DNA from: an uncultured Eubacteriales bacterium
GTDB lineage: Bacteria; Bacillota; Clostridia; Oscillospirales; Acutalibacteraceae
DNA: 6,799 bases
NCBI GenBank assembly: GCA_900321595.1
Contig: ONWP01000109.1
Location: forward strand, 1 to 6,799
Direction: 5' to 3'
Shown: piece after piece, positions 1 to 5,579 of the stretch
Position numbering within the stretch: the first letter of the stretch is position 1
Layout of the letters: every line of letters starts with the position of its first letter
Notes under the pieces: model-generated
Seen by the model: the letters and a program-made list of their open reading frames with translations, nothing else
What the model was told of the DNA's origin: nothing
Databases searched by the model: none
Made by a program: the position numbers and the translations under genes

Positions 1-1787
1 AAGTCCTTCGGGCTGATCGGGGAGTGGGGCAGATTCTTGAATTTGCCCTCCTCGGGACGGATCGTGCTGGTGTAGCGGCCGTTCTTGTAGACCTTGACGT
101 AGTCGCAGTTCGTGAAAATATAAGTCAGACCCACGATCCCGCCGGGATGGTCGCCGATGTCCATGGTGGAGGAGTTCTCCAGCACCGGGAAGTCGTCCTG
201 CTGGCTCGCGAAGACCGCCGCGGCGAGCTTCGGCACGCGGAACATGTCGGTCACGCCGTGATAGCAGATCTTGTCGCCGGAGCCGAAGTCCTTGTGGGTG
301 TTGTAGTCGGCCATGCACCAGCCGATCGCGCCGCTGATCTGATCGTTGCCGAAGGAGGCGTTCTGCACGCGGGCGTGGCGCAGGGCGTGCTCGGTGCGCA
401 GGCTCTCGCGGTCAAAGCTCTTGGTGGGGAACATGTGGCCGTTGTTCTCGGTGACGAGATACGGCACGTTGCCGGCGACCAGCTTCGGGGGCGCGAGGGC
501 GATCTTCCCGCCGGAGTGGGAGAAGTCGTTGTAGGTGTACACGTCCTCGAGCAGATGGGAGCGCGGGATGTTGCGCACGCCGCCGGTCTGACGGGACGGG
601 TCGAGGGCGCGCGCCAGCGCGTTGGTCTCGGCGTAGAATTCGTCGCAGTCCTGGCCCTCGTTCACGCGCACGCCCCAGAGGACGACGCAGGCGCGGGAGC
701 GGTCGCGCAGGATCATGGAGCGGATGTTGTCCAGGCAGTTCTCGCGCCATTCGCCCTCGCCCAGATGCTGCCAGGAGGGCATCTCGGTGAAGACGATCAG
801 ACCGATCTCGTCGCAGCGGTCGAGGAAGTGGACGCTGTCGGGGTAGTGGGCCGTGCGCACGATGTTGACGCCCAGCTTGTACTTGAGCAGATCCGCGTCG
901 GCGTACTGGGCGCTTTTGGGCATCGCGCCGCCGACGTAGGGGTAGCTCTGATGGCGGTTGAGGCCGATGAGCTTCATGTGCTTCCCGTTGAGGAAGAAGC
1001 CCTTCTTCGTGAAGCGCGCGGTGCGGAAGCCGATGCGCTTTGAGACCTCGTCGTCCGCGTATTTCACGGTCAGGGTGTAGAGGACTGGGTCGTCCGGCTG
1101 CCACAGGGACACGTTCGCGACGGGCCAGGTGTAGCGCATGACTTTGCCCGCGGCCTTCGCCTTCTGCGACGCGACCGTATTGCCCTCCTTGTCGGTCAGC
1201 GTCAGCGTGACGTCGCCCTTCGCGGGACGAGAGAACGTGACCTCGGCGACGAGCGTCTTTTTCGCGCCGTCGATCTTCGGGGTGGTGACGTAGAGGTCTT
1301 CGATGCGGTTTTCATCCACGATCTCGAGCCAGACCTCGCGGTAGATGCCGCCGTAGACGAGGTAGTCGACCATGTAGCCGAAGGGGGGGATCTCCTTACG
1401 CTCGGTGGCGTCGAGCTTCACGGCGATGACGTTGTCGTCCCGGCTGATGAGCTCCGTGATATCAAAGGTGAACGGCGTGTAGGGCCCCTTGTGCTCGCCG
1501 GCGGGCTTGCCGTTGACCCAGACGACGGCGTAGTTGGCCGCGCCCTCGAAGTGCAGCAGCACGCGCTTGCCCTTCTGATACGCCGCGTCCGGCAGACGGA
1601 GATGCTTCCGGTAGCAGGACACGAACTGATACATCTTTTCGTCGAAGTAGTTATAGGGGATCTCCTTGTTGGCGTGGGGGATGTCCACGGTCTCGAACGC
1701 CGCGTCCTTATAGCCCTTGCGCAGCATCTCCTCGGCGAAGGTCTCGCTGTACCGCCAGCCGAAATTCAGGTCCAGTCTCGTTCTCAA
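1..1787 (-). CDS. Glycoside hydrolase family 2 (beta-galactosidase/beta-glucuronidase-like), C-terminus cut by window edge
   Basis: This is a retaining beta-glycosidase of the GH2 type that probably releases terminal beta-linked sugars from oligosaccharides. No signal peptide is visible, so it is probably cytoplasmic. At least 595 codons are present and no stop is reached. The order is an N-terminal jelly-roll domain (about residues 15-170, with the WVNGKPAGEHKGPYTPF segment), an Ig-like domain (about 175-270), a TIM barrel (about 275-530, GLNRHQ near residue 279) and the beginning of a C-terminal beta domain containing TNCDYVKVYKNG. The acid/base is Glu377 in WGVRVNEG. The nucleophile is Glu447 in LVTENNGHMFPTKSFD, a signature typical of clostridial GH2 proteins. 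I chose the TTG start at 1787 because AGGAG (1796-1800) lies 8 bases upstream and the product begins (M)RTRLDLNFGW, as relatives do; the next in-frame ATG would remove conserved sequence. The gene has its own strong promoter. Sugar specificity (galactose, glucuronate or other) cannot be read from the sequence. Confidence 0.92.
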   Translation of the reverse strand, partial: MRTRLDLNFGWRYSETFAEEMLRKGYKDAAFETVDIPHANKEIPYNYFDEKMYQFVSCYRKHLRLPDAAYQKGKRVLLHFEGAANYAVVWVNGKPAGEHKGPYTPFTFDITELISRDDNVIAVKLDATERKEIPPFGYMVDYLVYGGIYREVWLEIVDENRIEDLYVTTPKIDGAKKTLVAEVTFSRPAKGDVTLTLTDKEGNTVASQKAKAAGKVMRYTWPVANVSLWQPDDPVLYTLTVKYADDEVSKRIGFRTARFTKKGFFLNGKHMKLIGLNRHQSYPYVGGAMPKSAQYADADLLKYKLGVNIVRTAHYPDSVHFLDRCDEIGLIVFTEMPSWQHLGEGEWRENCLDNIRSMILRDRSRACVVLWGVRVNEGQDCDEFYAETNALARALDPSRQTGGVRNIPRSHLLEDVYTYNDFSHSGGKIALAPPKLVAGNVPYLVTENNGHMFPTKSFDRESLRTEHALRHARVQNASFGNDQISGAIGWCMADYNTHKDFGSGDKICYHGVTDMFRVPKLAAAVFASQQDDFPVLENSSTMDIGDHPGGIVGLTYIFTNCDYVKVYKNGRYTSTIRPEEGKFKNLPHSPISPKD

Positions 1788-1823
1788 GCGAATCGCTCCT
1801 TTGCGTCTCAAAGTATTTTTTTA

Positions 1824-1852
1824 ATTATAACAAATTTAAGGGGAAAAGTCAA
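1824..1852 (-). promoter_or_regulatory. Sigma-A promoter of the GH2 glycosidase
   Basis: On the minus strand TTGACT (1847-1852) and a perfect TATAAT (1824-1829) are separated by exactly 17 bases, inside an AT-rich island that stands out from the GC-rich surroundings. Transcription should begin near 1817, giving a leader of about 30 bases that contains the AGGAG ribosome binding site at 1796-1800 ahead of the TTG start. I see no clear operator, although the spacer is AT-rich. Confidence 0.88.
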
Positions 1853-1911
1853 TTTATTCCTCGCATTTTACGCTGACGCCGCCGCTTAACTGCCGGCGCG
1901 GAATTATCATA

Positions 1912-1940
1912 TTGAAATCGCGCGCAGGTTCGTGTGTAAT
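1912..1940 (+). promoter_or_regulatory. Probable rightward sigma-A promoter of the signal-peptide reading frame
   Basis: TTGAAA (1912-1917) and TGTAAT (1935-1940) are separated by 17 bases on the plus strand. The predicted start near 1947 lies about 37 bases before the ATG at 1984, and a full AGGAGG lies between them. The promoter is divergent from the glycosidase promoter, with about 60 bases between their -35 boxes. The match is good but not perfect in the -10 box. Confidence 0.55.
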
Positions 1941-1983
1941 GAAAAAGAAGTATTCTGTTGCGATCTGTCAGGAGGATGATGTT

Positions 1984-2115
1984 ATGCGAAGAAAACCGGC
2001 GGGAAAGCTTCTCTCGATCCTGCTCACTGTGATGATGGTCCTCACGGCCTTGCCGCTGAGTGCGTGCGCAGCGCCGCTCCGGTTGAAGAGACGGTTTTCT
2101 CTTGCGAAGCTGTAG
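1984..2115 (+). CDS. 43-residue signal-peptide/lipoprotein reading frame, probably the 5' remnant of a secreted-protein gene
   Basis: This short frame has its own promoter and a perfect AGGAGG (1970-1975) 8 bases before the ATG. The product starts with basic residues (MRRKPAGK), continues with a hydrophobic core (about residues 9-23) and reaches LSAC at residues 25-28, which fits a lipobox; SACA-A could alternatively be a signal peptidase I site. Only about 15 residues follow (APLRLKRRFSLAKL), and they resemble no mature domain. The TAG stop lies inside the left inverted end of the repeat element at 2110-2346. The simplest reading is a secreted protein or lipoprotein gene whose body was lost, with expression signals still intact. 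A genuine small lipoprotein is the alternative. No protein family can be assigned. Confidence 0.5.
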   Translation: MRRKPAGKLLSILLTVMMVLTALPLSACAAPLRLKRRFSLAKL

Positions 2116-2346
2116 GGGCGGGCATGACCGCCCGTATAATGGGGCACGGGGCGGAGCCCCGTCCTTATTTTGTAATGCGCAGCTCCCGCTGCTCGATGCA
2201 GGGTTCCTCCGGGGATGTAACCACCGGTAGTGCGGTGCACCCGCACCGTAAAAAAACGGTTGAAACTGCTGGGCGGCGTTCTGATACTGCGGATGCGGTT
2301 CGACTTCGCGAACCGCATCCGCCGGGTAGGTCTCCCGCCCCTACAG
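2110..2346. mobile_element. MITE-like/palindromic intergenic element with 13-base inverted ends
   Basis: CTGTAGGGGCGGG at 2110-2122 is matched perfectly by its reverse complement at 2334-2346, bounding about 237 bases without a transposase. Inside are several hairpins: GGGCGG/CCGCCC (2116-2121 with 2128-2133), ACGGGGC/GCCCCGT with a 3-base loop (2146-2162) and a perfect 14-base stem at 2289-2322. Short GC-rich repeats beginning TGTAGGGGCGG are, from general experience, frequent in intergenic DNA of Clostridia. GCGAAGC occurs next to the left end (2104-2110) and again at 2353-2359, which may be a trace of target duplication. Whether it moves, and which transposase would move it, is not known from this sequence. 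Confidence 0.6.
2289..2322. repeat. Perfect 14-base inverted repeat with 6-base loop
   Basis: GCGGATGCGGTTCG (2289-2302) pairs perfectly with CGAACCGCATCCGC (2309-2322) around the loop ACTTCG. No T-run follows on either strand, so it is not an intrinsic terminator. It lies inside the larger element with inverted ends and is its strongest secondary structure. Confidence 0.8.
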
Positions 2347-2396
2347 GATATCGCGAAGCCTTCTATCGATCGGAGCCGCGACGCGCGGCGACCCGA

Positions 2397-2429
2397 AATT
2401 CCGCATTCCAAAATCCGAATTCCGCATTC
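2397..2429. repeat. Two-copy direct repeat with a 21-base period
   Basis: AATTCCGCATTC occurs at 2397-2408 and again at 2418-2429. Each copy is preceded by CGA or CGAA-like bases and followed by an A-rich run, giving a repeat period of 21 bases. It sits between the inverted-end element and the hydE terminator. Two copies are too few and too close for a CRISPR array; it looks like a decayed short tandem intergenic repeat. Confidence 0.6.
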
Positions 2430-2430
2430 A

Positions 2431-2456
2431 AAAAACAGCCCCGCGAGGCTGTTTTT
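2431..2456 (-). terminator. Intrinsic terminator after hydE (possibly bidirectional)
   Basis: The arms AAAAACAGCC (2431-2440) and GGCTGTTTTT (2447-2456) pair perfectly over 10 bases around a 6-base loop. On the minus strand the GC stem is followed by a T-run, directly overlapping the hydE TGA stop at 2456-2458. The flanking A and T runs make it usable from both directions, so it could also stop transcription entering from the plus-strand promoter. Confidence 0.88.
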
Positions 2457-3499
2457 CAGTCTGTGAGCGCGGCGTCGCCCCGGTCGGTCACGATCCGGTA
2501 GCCGGCGGCCGCGACGCGGGCTTCGAGGCAGCTTCTGCACGCGGCGGATTCATCGCCCAGGCAGATCTTGCCCTCGTAGAGGTCGTACTTTTTCCGTGTG
2601 GCGACGGGGGACAGGTTCGGCATGATGACGTTCGCGCCGGCCCTCAGGCCGCGCTCCCTGCCGTCGGGCGCGATGGTGCCGAGCGCCGTCGTCGCGGGCA
2701 GGAGCGACCGCGGGAACATCAGCCGCAGGATCGCCAGGAGCCGGATCGTCTTTTCCGCAGTGCCGGCCGGGAACGCGCCCAGCGGCGTCTCCCGATGCGG
2801 GATGAACGGGCCGATCCCGATCATGTGGGGGCGAAGCTCCTGCAGAAAGCGCAGGTCGGCAAGCAGATGCGCGTCCGTCTGATACGGCGCGCCCACCATG
2901 AAGCCCGCGCCAACCTGATAGCCGATGTCGCGCAGGTCGAAGAGGCATTTCTTGCGGTTCGCGAGCGACAGCTCCGCGGGGTGCAGTCGCGCGTAAAGCG
3001 CGTCGTCGGCTGTCTCGTGCCGCAGCAGATACCGGTTCGCGCCGGCGTCGAAGAGCCTTTGATAGCTCTCTCTGCCGCGCTCCCCGACGCTCAGGGTGAT
3101 CGCGCAGTCGGGGTATGCCGCGCGGATCTGCGCAACCAGCGCGCACAGGCGGTCGTCGTCCCAGTACGGGTCCTCGCCGCCCTGCAGGACGAAGGTGCGG
3201 TAGCCCAGCGCGTACCCCTCCCGGCAGCAGGCGAGGATCTCGTCCGGCGTCAGGCGGTAGCGCTCGGCGTTCGCGTTCGACCGGCGAATGCCGCAGTAGA
3301 AGCAGTCGTTTTTGCAGATATTCGTAAATTCGATGAGTCCGCGCAGATAGACCTTGTCCCCGTAGACGGCGCGGCGCGCCTCGTCGGCGGCCGCAAAAAG
3401 CGCTTCGTCCGCGTCCGCGCGCCCGATGAGCGCGAGCAGCTCCCCGTCCGGCAGATCGTGATCGCGCGCGAGGCGTTCGACAAGGTCAGTACTGTTCAT
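2456..3499 (-). CDS. hydE: [FeFe]-hydrogenase H-cluster radical SAM maturase HydE
   Basis: HydE is a radical S-adenosylmethionine enzyme that helps build the organometallic two-iron part of the [FeFe]-hydrogenase H-cluster, acting downstream of HydG and delivering to the HydF scaffold. The 347-residue protein has the radical SAM cluster motif CX3CX2C at Cys62, Cys66 and Cys69 within EFTNICKNDCFYCGIRRSN. It also has the family blocks VLQGGEDPY, RYLLRHET, GFMVGAPYQT, GIGPFIPH, LLPATTALGT and GANVIMPNLSP. A second cysteine set, CX7CX2C at Cys313, Cys321 and Cys324, matches the accessory cluster site known from Thermotoga HydE. The start overlaps the upstream HD gene by 14 bases, so translation is probably coupled. 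BioB and PylB are related, but the blocks fit HydE better. hydF and hydG are not in this window. Confidence 0.93.
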   Translation of the reverse strand: MNSTDLVERLARDHDLPDGELLALIGRADADEALFAAADEARRAVYGDKVYLRGLIEFTNICKNDCFYCGIRRSNANAERYRLTPDEILACCREGYALGYRTFVLQGGEDPYWDDDRLCALVAQIRAAYPDCAITLSVGERGRESYQRLFDAGANRYLLRHETADDALYARLHPAELSLANRKKCLFDLRDIGYQVGAGFMVGAPYQTDAHLLADLRFLQELRPHMIGIGPFIPHRETPLGAFPAGTAEKTIRLLAILRLMFPRSLLPATTALGTIAPDGRERGLRAGANVIMPNLSPVATRKKYDLYEGKICLGDESAACRSCLEARVAAAGYRIVTDRGDAALTD

Positions 3500-4052
3500 A
3501 GACCGCCTCGCAGGAGCGCATGGCGAGGATCGTCTTTTCGATCAGCTCGTCGAGCGTCCAGCCCAGCAGGTCGGCGCCCTTCGTGATGATCTCCCGGCTG
3601 CAGCCCGCCGCGAACTTCTTGTCCTTGAACTTCTTTTTGACCGACTTGACCTCCAGATCCTGTACGCTTTTCGACGGGCGCATGATGGCGACGGCGCCGA
3701 TGAGGCCGGTCAGCTCGTCGGCCGCGAAGAGCACCTTTTCCATCTGATGGACGGGCTCGATATCGACGCACTCGCCCCAGCCGTGGCTCGCGCAGGCGCG
3801 GATGATGTCCTCCGGGACGCCGGCCTCGGCCATGAGCGCCTGTTCGCGGACGCAGTGCTCCTCCGGCCATTTTTCGAAGTCCAGATCGTGCAGCAGTCCC
3901 ACGATCCCCCATTTGTCCGCCTCGTCCGCATAGCCCAGCTCGCCGGCGAACCAGCGCATGACGCCCTCGACCGTGACGGCGTGCTTCAGGTGGAAGGCGC
4001 CTTCATTGTATCGCGTGAGCAGCGCCCACGCCTCATCTCTCGTGTATGCCAT
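3486..4052 (-). CDS. HD-domain metal-dependent hydrolase of unknown substrate
   Basis: This 188-residue soluble protein belongs to the HD superfamily, whose members are mostly metal-dependent phosphohydrolases. The metal-site pattern is visible as His24 (HLKHAVTVEG), the doublet His55-Asp56 in GLLHDLDFEKWPEEH, His90 in CASHGWGE and Asp112 in LFAADELTGLIGA. A lysine-rich segment, VKSVKKKFKDKKF (about residues 135-147), could contact phosphate or nucleic acid. No second domain is present. An AGGGAG ribosome binding site (4059-4064) begins within the stop codon region of the Rrf2 gene and lies 6 bases before the ATG. The last 14 bases overlap hydE. Its placement between an Rrf2 regulator and hydE suggests a link to iron-sulfur or hydrogenase physiology, but this is inference and the substrate cannot be named. 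Confidence 0.87.
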   Translation of the reverse strand: MAYTRDEAWALLTRYNEGAFHLKHAVTVEGVMRWFAGELGYADEADKWGIVGLLHDLDFEKWPEEHCVREQALMAEAGVPEDIIRACASHGWGECVDIEPVHQMEKVLFAADELTGLIGAVAIMRPSKSVQDLEVKSVKKKFKDKKFAAGCSREIITKGADLLGWTLDELIEKTILAMRSCEAVYEQY

Positions 4053-4064
4053 AAGAAGCTCCCT

Positions 4065-4499
4065 TCAGATGATATAGTAATCGCCGCGCTCGGCGGCCTG
4101 ATCGAGCACGTCCTGCAGCGTCACGCCGTCCAGATACGTGCGGATCGCGTCGTAAAGTCCCTGCCAGACCGGCAGCGTGACGCAGGCGTCCCGGCGGGGA
4201 CAGTGGTTTTCCTCGCCCTCCAGACAGGCCACCGGGGCGATGCTGCCCTCCGTCAGGCGCAGGATCTCGCCGAGGGTGTACTCCTCCGGCTTGCGCGCCA
4301 GACGGTAGCCGCCCTGAAAGCCGCGGCTCGTCAGCAGGACGTCCGAGCGGTTGAACAGGGGAATGATCTGCTCCAGATACTTTTTCGAGATGCCCTGACG
4401 GTCCGCCACGTCCTTGAGCGAGACGTAGCCGTCGCCGCCGTGCTGCGCCAGATCCGCCAGCATGCGGATCGCGTAACGGCCCTTTGTCGAGATTTTCAT
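4065..4499 (-). CDS. Rrf2/IscR-family transcriptional regulator with three cysteines
   Basis: This 144-residue DNA-binding regulator of the Rrf2 family begins with the canonical MKISTKGRYAIRMLADLA. It has a winged helix-turn-helix (about residues 25-65: VSLKDVADRQGISKKYLEQII, then the wing RGFQGGYRLAR) and a dimerisation helix near 108-135. Cys92, Cys100 and Cys106 (CX7CX5C) sit where IscR-like members bind a [2Fe-2S] cluster, so iron-sulfur sensing is plausible. I chose the ATG at 4499, not the one at 4514, because GGAGGG (4506-4511) lies 6 bases before 4499 and the family starts there. The 4514 ATG would fall within a few bases of the predicted transcription start. It is the first gene of a unit with the HD hydrolase and hydE and probably represses its own promoter. 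Confidence 0.94.
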   Translation of the reverse strand: MKISTKGRYAIRMLADLAQHGGDGYVSLKDVADRQGISKKYLEQIIPLFNRSDVLLTSRGFQGGYRLARKPEEYTLGEILRLTEGSIAPVACLEGEENHCPRRDACVTLPVWQGLYDAIRTYLDGVTLQDVLDQAAERGDYYII

Positions 4500-4523
4500 C
4501 CGGATCCCTCCCATACGATCCCT

Positions 4524-4552
4524 ATAATACTACGGTTTTGGTAGGTTTTCAA
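4524..4552 (-). promoter_or_regulatory. Sigma-A promoter of the Rrf2-HD-hydE unit
   Basis: On the minus strand TTGAAA (4547-4552) and TATTAT (4524-4529) are 17 bases apart. Initiation near 4517 would give a leader of about 18 bases carrying GGAGGG before the ATG at 4499. The -35 box starts only about 10 bases downstream of the preceding terminator's T-run, so the unit appears insulated from upstream transcription. Confidence 0.82.
4530..4544. promoter_or_regulatory. Candidate Rrf2 operator inside the promoter spacer
   Basis: The minus-strand sequence CTACCAAAACCGTAG is an imperfect inverted repeat (CTAC, 7 bases, GTAG) with an A-rich centre. It fills most of the space between the -35 and -10 boxes and resembles the general layout of Rrf2/IscR operators. 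Binding here would block RNA polymerase, consistent with autorepression. The arms are only four bases, so chance is possible. Confidence 0.4.
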
Positions 4553-4562
4553 GAGGGAAAGC

Positions 4563-4594
4563 AAAAAAACGGCTCCCGCCCGCGCGGAAGCCGT
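4563..4594 (-). terminator. Intrinsic terminator of the prs-hydrolase unit
   Basis: On the minus strand ACGGCTTCCGC and GCGGGAGCCGT form an 11-base stem (one G-U pair) around the four-base loop GCGG, followed by seven T. It lies 16 bases beyond the alpha/beta hydrolase stop codon, ends that transcript and separates it from the Rrf2 promoter. Confidence 0.92.
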
Positions 4595-4610
4595 CTGAGG
4601 ATGCGTGATA

Positions 4611-5552
4611 TCACTTTTTCACGACGCCGTCGAGCCAGGCGAGCACGTCCTTGTAAACGTCCTCGCGGTCCTGCTCGTTGAGGATCTCGTGCCGGTCGCC
4701 GGGGAAGAGCTTGATCTTGACGTTTGTGTGGCGGGTGTCCTCGAGGCCCTTGTGCACCTCCAGCACGCCCTTGCCGTAGGCGCCGACGGGATCCTCCTCG
4801 CCGGCGATCAGGTAGATCGGCAGATCCTGCGGGACGGACGTGTACCAGTCGGGACGGTTGACGACGGTCAGCAAGGTCATCAGATCGCGGTAGCCGTTGG
4901 TGGTGAAAAGGAAGCCGCACAGCGGATCGGCGATGTAGCGGTCCACGTTGCCCTTCTCGGTGCTCAGCCAGTCAAAGGCGGTGCGCTGGGGCTTGATGCG
5001 CTTGTTGTAGGAGCCGAACGCCATCTTGTCCACGAGCTTGGAGCGGTGATGGTCGCCCTTGACGGCGGTGATGGCCTTGATGAGGCCGAGTCCCACGCCG
5101 GCCAGCGGATTCGCGCCGGCGGTGCCGCAGTAGACGGCGCCCGCGAGCGCGTCGCCGTACTTCTCCGTGTACAGACGCGCCAGGAACGAGCCCATGCTGT
5201 GGCCGAAGAGGATCACCGGCAGATCCGGATACTCCTGCCGGATGATGTCCGTGACCTTTTTCATGTCGTCCACCAGGTGGATATAGCCGTCCTGCTTGCC
5301 GAAAAAGCCGAGCTCGTCGTAATTCGCGACGGATTTGCCGTGGCCCAGGTGGTCGTTGATGAAGACCGCGTAGCCGTTGTCGTTCAGGAAAGAGGCAAAG
5401 TCCTCGTACCGTTCATGGTGTTCGGCCATGCCGTGCGCGATCTGGACGACCGCCTTCAGGGGCACGTCCTTTTTGGGAAGGTAGCTCTCCACAAAGATGT
5501 TGCACAGGCCGGATGTGGATTCGAACAGGTACTCTTTTTTCTCACCGATCAT
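4611..5552 (-). CDS. Alpha/beta hydrolase, monoacylglycerol lipase / serine aminopeptidase S33-like (lysophospholipase type)
   Basis: This soluble serine esterase or lipase has an alpha/beta fold. Numbering here is from the TTG at 5558; subtract two for the ATG start. The oxyanion-hole segment is QIAHGMAEH (39-47), the strand-turn NDHLGHGKS is typical of monoglyceride lipase relatives, and the nucleophile is Ser121 in FGHSMGS. Asp256 in AGEEDPVG and His290 in GDRHEILNE complete the triad. The length of about 313-315 residues fits the Hydrolase_4 family. There is no signal peptide, so it probably acts on cytoplasmic lysolipids, monoglycerides or other esters. The start is uncertain: AAGGA (5564-5568) is 5 bases from a TTG at 5558 and 11 from the ATG at 5552; I give the ATG. 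It follows the PRPP synthase by 27 bases with no terminator between, so the two are probably co-transcribed, although no biochemical link is obvious. Confidence 0.92.
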   Translation of the reverse strand: MIGEKKEYLFESTSGLCNIFVESYLPKKDVPLKAVVQIAHGMAEHHERYEDFASFLNDNGYAVFINDHLGHGKSVANYDELGFFGKQDGYIHLVDDMKKVTDIIRQEYPDLPVILFGHSMGSFLARLYTEKYGDALAGAVYCGTAGANPLAGVGLGLIKAITAVKGDHHRSKLVDKMAFGSYNKRIKPQRTAFDWLSTEKGNVDRYIADPLCGFLFTTNGYRDLMTLLTVVNRPDWYTSVPQDLPIYLIAGEEDPVGAYGKGVLEVHKGLEDTRHTNVKIKLFPGDRHEILNEQDREDVYKDVLAWLDGVVKK

Positions 5553-5579
5553 TGTCAAAACCGTCCTTATCTCTTTGGA

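Noticed and set aside
24..1043. 339-codon open frame on the plus strand
   Set aside because: It is antisense to the GH2 glycosidase, whose catalytic motifs are on the minus strand. It is a GC-driven open frame without recognisable domains.
412..1104. 230-codon minus-strand frame
   Set aside because: It is an arginine/proline-rich shifted frame inside the GH2 gene, and the true frame carries both catalytic glutamates.
2289..2322. Possible intrinsic terminator
   Set aside because: The stem is strong, but no T-run follows on either strand, so it is better explained as part of the repeat element.
2397..2429. Possible CRISPR array
   Set aside because: There are only two 12-base repeats with a 9-base gap, no spacer-length intervals and no cas genes.
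2064..2501. 145-codon plus-strand frame across the repeat element
   Set aside because: It translates hairpins and repeats and ends in the antisense of hydE, and it has no protein character.
1968..2540. 190-codon minus-strand frame across the intergenic region
   Set aside because: It runs through the hydE terminator, the direct repeat and the inverted-end element. Its composition is arginine-rich and it has no ribosome site or domain.
2456..3499. Biotin synthase or PylB instead of HydE
   Set aside because: The EFTNICKNDCFYCGIRRSN block, GIGPFIPH, LLPATTALGT and the CX7CX2C C-terminal cysteines fit HydE, and no biotin or pyrrolysine genes are nearby.
4065..4514. ATG at 4514 as the start of the Rrf2 gene
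   Set aside because: It would sit within a few bases of the predicted transcription start with no ribosome site, while GGAGGG properly serves the ATG at 4499, where the family normally begins.
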